From [Chlorobium] sp. 445 (GTDB lineage: Bacteria; Bacteroidota; Chlorobiia; Chlorobiales; Thermochlorobacteraceae): DNA of 64,000 bases. The notes beneath the pieces were generated by a model, which saw only the letters and a program-made list of their open reading frames with translations, was not told the DNA's origin and did no database searches. The stretch's first letter is position 1; each line of letters begins with the position of its first letter. Below, in pieces: positions 56,404-64,000 of the stretch. The DNA lies in contig NSLH01000010.1 in NCBI GenBank assembly GCA_002763895.1, positions 1-64,000 of the forward strand. The letters are read 5' to 3'. The position numbers and the translations under genes were made by a program.

Positions 56404-56477
56404 ACCACACGGTGGACCATGCAAGCCCTGCAGCCCCTGATGTTTCCTTGCGCATTGACTCTGTAGACCGATTATGA
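56400..56477 (+). CDS. possible 25-aa ORF bridging hscB and the epimerase
   Basis: An ATG overlaps the corrected hscB stop (ATGA at 56400-56403) and its TGA overlaps the next gene's ATG (ATGA at 56474-56477). The 25-residue product starts MNHTVDHASPAAPDVS. Both overlaps are exact, so it may serve for translational coupling rather than as a functional peptide. I recognise no family, and chance is possible. Confidence 0.3.
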   Translation: MNHTVDHASPAAPDVSLRIDSVDRL

Positions 56478-57498
56478 ACATTCTGGTTACTGGTGCTACT
56501 GGCTACATTGGCGTTGCACTTCTTCACGCCCTTTGCCGCTTTCCTCTGCGTGACAGCTCAATCTATGCACTTACACGCAAGACTTCACCCATCAGACGGC
56601 TAGCTTCCTTGCCTGTGCGCTTTGTTCAAGGTGATGTTACGCACCCGCCATCGCTCTGGAAAGCCACAAAAGAGATGGACGTGGTGTTTCACACTGCAGG
56701 CTTAGTCTCGTTTGAGCAGCGCCAGTATCGCCGTCTTTACGAGACAAATGTTGTCGGCACACGCAATGTGTCGATGCTTGCTTAAAAAATGGGGTCAAAC
56801 GATTGATTCACACCAGTTCCACCGCTGCGGTTGGGTCAATTGGTGATGGCACGCTCAGCAATGAGGATACCATTTTTCAAAGCTGGCAGATGCGTATTGG
56901 CTACATGGCTTCGAAGTATTTAGCTGAACTTGAAGTCATGCGCGGTGTTGCTGAAGGTCTGGATGCCGTGATGGTCAATCCAGGCATTGTTGTCGGTAGG
57001 TCGCACAGCATAGAGAACTCTGCATCGCAACTTCTGCGCGATGTCTTTGCTGGGAAAGTGCCGTTCTATCCTATTGGCGGTGCAGGTTTCGTTGATATAG
57101 CCGATGTTGCTACGGCACACATTTTAGCATGGCAAAAAGGCAAGTGTGGTGAACGCTATATTGTGGTCTCAAAAAACTTGCGCTACCAAGAGCTTTTTGA
57201 AATTTTGGCAGGATATGGCGGACGTAGCCGCAGCGCCGTTGCACTTAGCCGCGGACTTGGACGACTTATTGCGTTGGGTGCAGAATTTTTCTCCAGCCTC
57301 GCTGGGCTTCGCAGTCCTATCACACTCGATAGCATCAGGCTTTCAGAGCGCACGCTCTTTTACGACAACACAAAATCTTGCCATGAACTGGGACTATCGT
57401 ATCTACCATTTGAGCTGACGTTAGAGCGGCTCTTAAACTCGTATAACTTACTGTTTAAATTTCGTAGTGGTCATGAAAAGCCTGCTGCAGTCACTTAA
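56474..57498 (+). CDS. NAD-dependent epimerase/dehydratase (extended SDR), frameshifted
   Basis: The first piece has the Rossmann motif NILVTGATGYIGVALL and VVFHTAGLVSFEQ. It stops at 56785 after NVSMLA, but the adjacent frame reads VDACLKNGVKRLIHTSSTAA and joins the second piece (to 57498), which holds the catalytic YxxxK (GYMASKYLAE) and NPGIVVGRSH. One base missing near 56767-56771 explains the break. The corrected protein is about 341 residues. The group resembles 3-beta-HSD/dihydroflavonol-reductase-like SDRs; the substrate is unknown. Its end overlaps the redoxin gene. Confidence 0.86.
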
Positions 57499-58117
57499 CA
57501 CATCACAAATGATGCGACGTCAGTTTTCATCTGTACAATTGACCTTGCGCACGTGCGCACTTGCTTTGGTTTGCTGGACAAATCTCCTGTTTGCTCAGCC
57601 CACAGGCTTGCAGCCCGGCAACATTGCCCCTGACTTTCGTTTGACCAGTATTTCAGGGGAGAGTTATTCGCTCTACGCACAAAAAGGCAAAAAAGGATTT
57701 ATCATCGTTTTTATATCAACACAATGCCCAGTGTCGAACGCTTACAACGCGCGCTTTATTAAACTGGCTGAGCTTGCTCGTCAGAGCCTGATGGAGTTCG
57801 TTGCTATCAATCCTAATGCTACCGAATCCTTTGATGAGGTTTGCATACATGCACGCGAAAGAGAATTTACTTTTCCAGTGCTCAAAGATGGCGAGAGTCG
57901 CGTCAGTGATATTTTTGGCGCAAAGGTAACGCCTGAGGCATTCTTGCTCGATGCAAACTTCAAGGTGATTTATCGTGGACGCATCGATGACAATCAGCGC
58001 GAAGAAAGGGTCGTGCAAAAAGACTTAGAGGAAGCGATTGCCGCCTATCTTGCAGGCGTACCTGTGCCGACATCAGTTACCACGGCGCGAGGCTGCAGTA
58101 TCAAACGCGCACCATAG
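57473..58117 (+). CDS. exported redoxin / thiol-disulfide protein
   Basis: ATG 57473 (or GTG 57467) gives about 214 residues with a signal-type hydrophobic segment ending LLFAQ. The thioredoxin-fold domain has GNIAPDFRLTSISGESYSLY and the redox site STQCPVSNAYN with one cysteine, then VCIHAREREFTFPVLKDGES and KVTPEAFLLDANFKVIYRGR. A C-terminal cysteine in TTARGCSIKR recalls AhpC/TSA-like proteins that pair it with the first. It probably acts in periplasmic thiol chemistry. It overlaps the epimerase gene by 26 bases. Confidence 0.82.
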   Translation: MKSLLQSLNTSQMMRRQFSSVQLTLRTCALALVCWTNLLFAQPTGLQPGNIAPDFRLTSISGESYSLYAQKGKKGFIIVFISTQCPVSNAYNARFIKLAELARQSLMEFVAINPNATESFDEVCIHAREREFTFPVLKDGESRVSDIFGAKVTPEAFLLDANFKVIYRGRIDDNQREERVVQKDLEEAIAAYLAGVPVPTSVTTARGCSIKRAP

Positions 58118-58246
58118 CACAAGCTGATGCAACGCGCAATAAGAAATTTTTTCCTACTTCCACTGTTCCTTTTCATAGCTTTTGCATTCAAACCATGTTG
58201 AAGTGGAGCAACCAAAATCCGACTCTAAACTGAGTAACCCGCCCGA

Positions 58247-60079
58247 ATGAGTAACCAAGACAAGACCAAGAGAGGACTGCAGATTGATTCTGATGTGCCT
58301 TCTGGCAACATTCTTGACACGCTTTTACTGCGTCGGCTCTATCGGTATGTTAAGCCTTATCCGCTGCTGCTTGTCAGTGCTACGGCATTAACCATCGGCG
58401 CTGCCATGCTCTCGCCGCTGCGTCCTTACCTTACCAAACTTGCCGTCGATGCACATATTGCTGTTGGCGATTATGCAGGACTTTTTGCGGTTAGCTTGCT
58501 GTTCTTAGGTGTGCTTGCTGCAGAAGCACTGGCACAGTTTGGCAGTACATATCTAACACAGCTCTTGGGACAAAAAGCTGTGCTGCAGTTGCGCCTCGAT
58601 ATTTTCTCGCACCTTCAAAAACTTTCACTCTCGTTTTTCGACCGCAATCCGATTGGTCGCTTGATGACACGCGCAACCAACGATGTTGAAACACTTAACG
58701 AAATGCTCTCCAGCGGACTTGTCTCCTTGCTTGGCGATGTGTTTCAACTGACTTTTATCATCGTGATGATGTTCATTTTGGATTGGCAACTCACGCTTGT
58801 CTCATTTAGCGTCTTGCCGCTGATGTTTTGGGCAACTATGGTCTTCAAAAAATATGTGCGCTTAGCCTATCAAGATGTGCGCACCGAAGTGGCACGACTC
58901 AACGCATTTTTGCAAGAGCACATCACAGGCATGGCAACCGTCCAACTCTTTGGACGCGAACAAAAAGAATTTGAAAAACACGCCGATATCAATGCCGCAC
59001 ACCGCAACGCCAACATTCGCTCCGTGTGGTATTACTCCATTTTTTATCCTACCATTGAATTGCTTTCCGCTATTGCCTTAGGCTTGATTCTTTGGCACGC
59101 CAGTTATCGCCTTCTGGAGCATTCACTTACGCTTGGTGTCGTCATTTCTTTTGTGCAATACATTGCACTTTTTTTCCGCCCGCTGCAAGACCTTTCCGAT
59201 AAGTTCAACATCATGCAGACCGCGGTTACCAGCGCAGAGCGCATTTTCAAATTGCTCGACCAAAATGTTGTCATCAAGGAGCCAGAAACGCCAGTTGTGC
59301 CGAAAGACCTTCGTGGTGAGATTCGCTTTGAGCACGTCTCGTTCGCATATGTCGACAACAACTGGGTCTTGCATGATATTTCGTTTGAAGCTAAAGCGGG
59401 TGAAAAAATTGCACTGGTAGGCGCAACGGGCAGCGGCAAATCGACCATCATTAACTTGCTCTCCAAGTTTTATGAGCCGCAAAAGGGCAGAATTCTGATT
59501 GACGGCATTGACATTCGTCGGATTCCTGAGCGGGCTTTGCGCCAGCACATTGGTGTGGTGCTGCAAGATGTATTTCTTTTTTCTGGCACTGTACGCGACA
59601 ACATCACGCTGGGCAATCCGAAGATTACGGACGCCGAGATCGCACGCGCCGCATCACTTGTAGGGGCTGCCTCGTTCATTGAAAAATTGCCAAATGGCTA
59701 TAACTATGCTGTACAAGAGCGTGGCAGTGCACTCTCCACAGGTCAGCGACAACTCATTTCATTTGTGCGCGCCATGGTCTACAATCCTAAAATCTTAGTG
59801 CTCGATGAAGCGACAAGTTCTGTTGATACCGAGACAGAACAGCTCATTGAAGTCGCTCTGGAAAAATTGATGCAAGGCAGAACCTCGATCATCATTGCGC
59901 ATCGTCTCTCAACTGTTCAGAAAGCTGATAAAATCATCGTGCTGCATAAAGGTGTTATTCGCGAAATGGGCACGCATCAGGAATTGCTGCAAAAGCGTGG
60001 GCTCTATTACAAACTCTATGAACTGCAGTATGCCGAACGCCCCACACGCGCTACACAACGCATCGTTTTTGGGGATTGA
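58247..60079 (+). CDS. ABC exporter with fused permease and ATPase (MsbA-like)
   Basis: The 610-residue protein has six membrane helices (residues about 35-320) and an ATPase domain with Walker A GATGSGKST, the Q-loop region, signature LSTGQRQLI (one change from LSGGQ), Walker B ILVLDEATSSVD and the switch His in IIIAHRLSTV. This is a homodimer-forming half-transporter of the MsbA/multidrug type. Lipid A flipping or drug export are both possible; sequence does not decide. Transcribed alone, about 130 bases after the redoxin. Confidence 0.92.
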   Translation: MSNQDKTKRGLQIDSDVPSGNILDTLLLRRLYRYVKPYPLLLVSATALTIGAAMLSPLRPYLTKLAVDAHIAVGDYAGLFAVSLLFLGVLAAEALAQFGSTYLTQLLGQKAVLQLRLDIFSHLQKLSLSFFDRNPIGRLMTRATNDVETLNEMLSSGLVSLLGDVFQLTFIIVMMFILDWQLTLVSFSVLPLMFWATMVFKKYVRLAYQDVRTEVARLNAFLQEHITGMATVQLFGREQKEFEKHADINAAHRNANIRSVWYYSIFYPTIELLSAIALGLILWHASYRLLEHSLTLGVVISFVQYIALFFRPLQDLSDKFNIMQTAVTSAERIFKLLDQNVVIKEPETPVVPKDLRGEIRFEHVSFAYVDNNWVLHDISFEAKAGEKIALVGATGSGKSTIINLLSKFYEPQKGRILIDGIDIRRIPERALRQHIGVVLQDVFLFSGTVRDNITLGNPKITDAEIARAASLVGAASFIEKLPNGYNYAVQERGSALSTGQRQLISFVRAMVYNPKILVLDEATSSVDTETEQLIEVALEKLMQGRTSIIIAHRLSTVQKADKIIVLHKGVIREMGTHQELLQKRGLYYKLYELQYAERPTRATQRIVFGD

Positions 60080-60162
60080 TTTCAGTGTAGACAAAGCTGC
60101 GTGATGCGTTGCCTCTTCAGAGATACGATACCGTTACGCTAACCGATGATAATTCAGAGCAT

Positions 60163-60184
60163 TTTAGTGTAACTTCACACTAAA
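60163..60184. promoter_or_regulatory. perfect 8-bp inverted repeat upstream of holB
   Basis: TTTAGTGT-aacttc-ACACTAAA is a perfect dyad with a 6-base spacer ending 17 bases before the holB ATG at 60202. There is no T-tract after it on either strand. Its position fits an operator or a translation-affecting hairpin of the holB transcript. Confidence 0.45.
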
Positions 60185-60201
60185 TCAAATCCTACCTTCT
60201 G

Positions 60202-61359
60202 ATGAGTTGGGCACAGATTATTGGACAAAAGCAGCAAATTGCCGTGCTGCGTCGTGCAGCGCAGACTGGTCGTTTGCCTAATGCGTACCTCTTTATTGGT
60301 CAGGATGGTGTAGGCAAGGATGCGATTGCATTGGAGTTTGCAAAAATGCTTAACTGTCTTGATCCTCAGGCGCTCCAACGCGCTGAAGCCTGCGACCAAT
60401 GCGAAAGTTGTCAGCAATTTGCTAACCTTACACATCCGAATCTCGAGTATGTTTTCCCAATAGAAGGTGTGCTCGTCAAAGATATTTCAGAGACCAGCAA
60501 AGAGCGTGAGAGACAAGAAAGTGCCCTGGCAGAGTACAAACAACTCTTTATGGAGAAAAGCCGCAATCCTTACTTCAAGATGCAGATGGAAAAATCTATG
60601 GGCATCTTAGCTGAGCAAATTGAAGAGTTGATTCGTAAATCGCACTATAAGCCACGCAACGACAAAATGCGCGTCTATCTGATCTCGCAAGCCGAACGCA
60701 TGAATACGACAGCAGCCAACAAACTACTTAAAGTCTTAGAAGAGCCTCCGCCCTTTGTACTCTTTATTCTCACCACGTCGCGCTTTGAGCAACTTTTGCC
60801 GACCATTGTCTCACGCTGTCAGCCTGTGCGTTTTCCTGCACTTTCTGCCACTGACATGGCAGAGCGACTGCGTTCATCAGGTGCATCACCTGCGCAACTG
60901 GCTTTTGCATCAAGTTTTGCGCGTGGAAATTTTTACAAAGCACAGAATTTGCTTACAGAACCTACCGAACAGCAATTGCGTAATACAGCGCTTGACTGGT
61001 TGCGTGCGATACTTGGCTCGGGTAGGGAACTTGATATGATTCGACAAATTGAGGCTTTAGCCAAGAAAGATGCATCAAGAGATGAACAAGTCCGGGTGCT
61101 TTCAGATTTGCTTTTGATTTTTCAAGATGCACAACGCTACCGCATGGTTGGTGCCGAGACAGAGTTTATCAACAGCGATATTGCAGAGACTATTGCAAAG
61201 TTTTCGCGGGCGTTTCCAAACGCAGATTTTGATGCTGCAGCAGCGGCTGTTGAGGATGCTCTCTATCAGCTTGCTCGCAACGCCAATGTACTGCTTGTTT
61301 TCACGGCACTCTCGATTCGCCTAAAAGCCTTGCTTAACGGACTTTCTGAGCCTGTATAA
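60202..61359 (+). CDS. holB: DNA polymerase III subunit delta'
   Basis: The 385-residue protein begins WAQIIGQKQQIAVLRRAAQ and has a P-loop-like GQDGVGKDAIALEFA in which the Walker Thr/Ser is Asp, a zinc-type cluster with four cysteines at CEACDQCESCQ region, and YLISQAERMNTTAANKLLK followed by EEPPPFVLFILTT and the SRCQPVRFP sensor segment. A roughly 50-residue insertion (SETSKERERQESALAEYKQL) precedes this. It is part of the clamp loader. Full length, monocistronic or with the M16 gene 70 bases later. Confidence 0.92.
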   Translation: MSWAQIIGQKQQIAVLRRAAQTGRLPNAYLFIGQDGVGKDAIALEFAKMLNCLDPQALQRAEACDQCESCQQFANLTHPNLEYVFPIEGVLVKDISETSKERERQESALAEYKQLFMEKSRNPYFKMQMEKSMGILAEQIEELIRKSHYKPRNDKMRVYLISQAERMNTTAANKLLKVLEEPPPFVLFILTTSRFEQLLPTIVSRCQPVRFPALSATDMAERLRSSGASPAQLAFASSFARGNFYKAQNLLTEPTEQQLRNTALDWLRAILGSGRELDMIRQIEALAKKDASRDEQVRVLSDLLLIFQDAQRYRMVGAETEFINSDIAETIAKFSRAFPNADFDAAAAAVEDALYQLARNANVLLVFTALSIRLKALLNGLSEPV

Positions 61360-61429
61360 GCCATCGCAATCTGTTAGCAAAGACATCATAAGTGCAAAAA
61401 AATTTTAATAACACCAACTCGCCTTGACG

Positions 61430-62685
61430 ATGCGCCCTGTTGAGTTTTCGGAATTTACTTTGCCAAACGGCTTACACTGCATTGTGCATGAGAATCATAC
61501 CACGCCTATTGTCGCTGTTGATTTGTGGTATCATGTTGGCTCAAAAAATGAGCGGCCAGACCGCACTGGATTTGCACATCTTTTCGAGCATCTGATGTTC
61601 CAAGGCTCACGCCATGTTGGCAAGACCGAGCATTTTGCTTACATCCAACGTGCTGGCGGCACACTTAACGGTACCACCAACGAAGACCGTACGAATTACT
61701 TTGAGATTCTGCCCTCTAATCAACTCGAGCTTGCACTGTGGTTAGAATCTGACAGGATGATGAGCCTTGACCTGAGTGCAGAGAATTTCGAAAACCAGCG
61801 ACAAGTGGTCAAAGAAGAACGGCGCATGCGCTACGACAATGCGCCCTATGGCACGGTCTATGAACAGCTGCATGAGCGCGCATACTTTCAGCATCCTTAT
61901 CGCTGGACGACCATTGGCTCTATGGCACACTTAGATGCTGCCACACTTGAAGAGGCAAAAGAGTTTTTCAACACATACTACGTGCCCAACAATGCGACGC
62001 TTGTCTTAGCTGGTGATGTTACTGCAGATGAAGCTGAGGCACTGGTCACACGCTACTTCGGCGATATTCCACGTGGCAAAGATATTGTCCGTCCATCCGA
62101 TTTTGACTTACCCTTGACGCAAGAAGTGCGCGATACGATTTACGACAATGTACAACTTGCGGGGCTTTTCATTGCCTATCGCATCTGCGATGTAAAAAAT
62201 CCTGATGCTGATGTGCTTGGCGTAATTAGTCGCGTGCTTGCCGATGGGCGCAGCTCACGGCTCTATCGCAACTTGGTTCACACCAAACAGCTGGCGCAAT
62301 CCGTGAGTGCCCTTGCTGCGCCCGGAGAGCATCCTGGTCTTTTTTCATCAATGCGATTGCCGCACAAGGAACTTCGCTTTCAGAGTTGGAGCGCGAAATT
62401 GATGCTGAACTCCAGCGCCTTGTCAATGGCGAGCTTTCAGAAGAGGAATTGCAGAAAGCCAAGAATGGCTACGAAATGGGTTTGTTAAAGAGTTTTTCTG
62501 CAGTGCGAAGCATTGCCGATAACCTTGCTTACTTTCACACTTTTTTTGGTAGCGCCGCTGAAATCAACCGTGAGTTTGAACGAGCTACATGCATCACACT
62601 GCAGGATGTGCAGCGCGTCGCAAAGCGTTATTTCTCCAATGTCGGACGCGTTGTGCTGCATTGGCTTCCTAAACACAACCAGTAA
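61430..62685 (+). CDS. M16-family zinc peptidase (second copy), frameshifted at a poly-T run
   Basis: The first piece starts at ATG 61430 and has the zinc motif HLFEHLMFQGS and GTTNEDRTNYFE. It derails after EHPGLFSS at the T6 run 62340-62345. The adjacent frame reads FFINAIAAQGTSLSELEREI, continues with ELQRLVNGELSEEELQKAKN, and ends LPKHNQ at 62685. Adding one T joins them to about 418 residues, the normal M16 length. Compared with the copy at 54.4 kb it has a different N-terminus and looks like a paralogue rather than a recent duplicate. Confidence 0.88.
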
Positions 62686-62710
62686 CCCTTTAGTCAATCT
62701 TGCTGCACAA

Positions 62711-63358
62711 ATGTGGTCTATTGTCAAGAAGCATACACTTACACTTTTCGTGTTTGCCCTGCTGCTTTTTTCGAATTTCTATACTCTGAACTATGAAAGC
62801 AAGGTTGGTCTTGAAGCCATTGAGATCGTGCAAGTGATGTTACCCAGCGTGTATCATGTCTCAAGTATGAGCACGGATGTCTCTGACTACCAGATTCATG
62901 AATTGCGGCATTTGCTTGCCCGCGACTCAGCCGATATGGCACGGCAAGAAGCCTTTCTCAAAGCGGAGGAAGAAAGCTATGCTGCACACGAACGTGCCTA
63001 CTTAGAACTTATGCTTTCCGACCGAGAGCGGATTCTTTTTGAGCAAACCAAAGTCATTCACGATCGCTATCTCTCTATTAGCCGAGAGATGATTCAACAG
63101 TCACGTTTGGGTCGCAAAGACGAAGCCTACCACATTTTCCGCACTCGTCTCTTACCGCTTGATGACACACTTACTGCACGCTTTGATACACTCGTCAATT
63201 TTGCCCTGCGCAGTGCTTCTCAAACCGCAGAACAGGCAGCACGCACTGCTGAATCATCTCGCTTGATATCCATCATCATCATTGTCAGTTGTGCAGTGGC
63301 TGCGCTTTCATGGATTGTAGGACTTGAGTATTTCGAGCGAGCGCGTGGTAAGATATAG
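62711..63358 (+). CDS. orphan four-helix-bundle (4HB_MCP-type) sensor-like membrane protein
   Basis: ATG 62711 gives 215 residues. A first membrane helix (TLTLFVFALLLFSNFYTL) is followed by about 150 residues of charged helices (for example ELRHLLARDSADMARQEAFL and RDR-like repeats) and a second helix (LISIIIIVSCAVAALSWIVG). This is the ligand-binding half of chemoreceptors or kinases with a 4HB domain, but only about ten residues follow the second helix. There is no HAMP, signalling or kinase domain before the stop. It may be a truncated sensor or a stand-alone partner protein. Confidence 0.65.
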   Translation: MWSIVKKHTLTLFVFALLLFSNFYTLNYESKVGLEAIEIVQVMLPSVYHVSSMSTDVSDYQIHELRHLLARDSADMARQEAFLKAEEESYAAHERAYLELMLSDRERILFEQTKVIHDRYLSISREMIQQSRLGRKDEAYHIFRTRLLPLDDTLTARFDTLVNFALRSASQTAEQAARTAESSRLISIIIIVSCAVAALSWIVGLEYFERARGKI

Positions 63359-64000
63359 TTATTGAAGAGATGCTACAGCTTTCTCTGCTCTTTGACGCAG
63401 TGCATCATCAAGACTTACTGCGCTATAAAGCACTGCAAACGCAATGAAGCCCAACAGATAAGAAAAGCGCGGCATCACCAAGAGACCAAAAAGGGCATTA
63501 AACCCCAAGGCTAACACAAACGCCAATTCAATTTGCCAGGGTTTGGGATAGCGAATCGCTGCAAATAGCCCTACATTTGCAAATAAGCAAAAGTAGATGA
63601 GAATGAGACCAAACTTAGCCAATAGTGTCAGTACCACAAATGTCGGGTCTTCCTTTATCAGGTCAATCACAGCCAACTTCAACACAGTTTCATACTCTGG
63701 CGAACAAAACTCTGCATGAGGCGCTACTTGACGCACCATCTTTTCTGCGATTTCATCTTTGTAAGCTAGTCCATAATCGTTGCTCAAGAAACCAAGACCG
63801 CAATAGATGGAATGCCAAAAAGGGTGCTGACGAGCTAAGGAGCGATAACCTACCTGCGCACTGAGAAAGGCATCGCGCGCGTCAAAGACAGTTTTCATAT
63901 AGAACTGTGGCACGAGAAACCCGAACAACAGCGATGCTATAAGTATCATGCGCTTTAGCCAAGACACTTGCATGGCAAACAGTAACAGCGTTATTATAAA
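63359..64000 (-). CDS. membrane protein, N-terminal part beyond the window (unknown, GT-C-like edge)
   Basis: The frame is open through the right edge (9 codons, hydrophobic, before the ATG at 63973), so the gene probably starts outside. The visible part has a helix (LIASLLFGFLVPQF), an extracytoplasmic segment with HPFWHSIYCGLGFLSNDYGL, and about three C-terminal helices (TLLAKFGLILIYFCLF, LAFVLALGFNALFGLLVM). It resembles the C-terminal half of large membrane glycosyltransferase-like proteins. I cannot name it. Its stop is directly next to the stop of the 4HB gene. Confidence 0.6.
   Translation of the reverse strand, partial: FIITLLLFAMQVSWLKRMILIASLLFGFLVPQFYMKTVFDARDAFLSAQVGYRSLARQHPFWHSIYCGLGFLSNDYGLAYKDEIAEKMVRQVAPHAEFCSPEYETVLKLAVIDLIKEDPTFVVLTLLAKFGLILIYFCLFANVGLFAAIRYPKPWQIELAFVLALGFNALFGLLVMPRFSYLLGFIAFAVLYSAVSLDDALRQRAEKAVASLQ

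Noticed and set aside
56803-57498. Second epimerase piece as a separate gene
   Set aside because: It begins inside the SDR fold without the Rossmann motif, and the missing part is encoded immediately upstream in the other frame.
62513-62710. Longer N-terminus for the 4HB protein
   Set aside because: The extension overlaps the M16 3' end in another frame and would place an unnatural tail before the first membrane helix.

Overview
The window reads as ordinary chromosome of a Gram-negative, LPS-bearing bacterium of the Bacteroidota/Chlorobiota group. An early-branching or aerobic Chlorobi relative (Chloroherpeton/Thermochlorobacter-like) is my best guess. This rests on gene content and layout: bactofilin + AtpZ + AtpI-like + atpBEFH in one run, a DUF2723 membrane protein, MiaE, YwqK-type MORN lipoproteins, and lpxA, gmhA and rfbC for LPS. 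Base composition looks mid-40s % GC and even throughout. I see no rRNA, tRNA, CRISPR array, transposase, integrase or phage gene, so there is no obvious mobile island.

Layout. 1-3.8 kb: tail of a beta-carbonic anhydrase, then minus-strand small envelope proteins (DsrE-like lipoprotein, DUF1826 protein, HAD acid phosphatase, YwqK lipoprotein, 4Fe-4S membrane protein). 4-9.6 kb: plus-strand housekeeping run ychF-coaBC-udg-dnaB-lgt-like. 9.7-15.3 kb: minus-strand envelope-folding cluster of three parvulin-related exported proteins plus a NagZ-like hydrolase. 15.5-19.8 kb: glycosyltransferase, small lipoprotein, a receiver-SARP regulator with a degenerate kinase, and an HMA-DUF4396 membrane protein. 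19.8-24.6 kb: NatB-like permease, recA, POT transporter, FmdB zinc ribbon. 24.7-39.4 kb: long minus-strand tract with creD, polyprenyl synthase, miaE, lpxA + 2OG oxygenase, DUF2723 protein, hemW, peroxiredoxin-like protein, mrdA-mreD-mreC and an iron-type ABC permease. 39.6-50.7 kb: plus strand with aminotransferase, Dol-P-Man-type synthase, trans-sulfuration enzyme, gmhA-ribH, M23 peptidase-bactofilin-atpZ-atpI-atpBEFH, hemE, a CheY-like regulator and rfbC. 50.8-64 kb: mixed, with a rhomboid protease, YyaL, two M16 peptidases, hscB, an SDR epimerase, a redoxin, an MsbA-like exporter, holB, an orphan four-helix-bundle sensor and an edge-truncated membrane protein.

A notable property is that at least eight conserved genes are split by single-base frameshifts: coaBC, nagZ, the ppiD-like gene, recA, the POT transporter (twice), hscB, the SDR epimerase and the second M16 peptidase. 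About half lie in A/T homopolymers. The intact protein can be read across each by adding or removing one base, and recA and coaBC are normally essential or near-essential. I therefore regard most as sequencing/assembly errors, with transcriptional slippage as an alternative, and annotate them as single genes.

The genes mainly serve envelope biogenesis (LPS, peptidoglycan elongation, outer-membrane protein folding, polyprenyl carriers), replication/repair, ATP synthesis and cofactor synthesis. I did not find a convincing wholly new system. The most unusual pieces are the receiver-SARP/degenerate-kinase pair next to the HMA-DUF4396 gene, the Lgt-like protein without the usual signature residues, the 2OG oxygenase translationally coupled to lpxA, the orphan 4HB sensor, and several palindromic intergenic elements.
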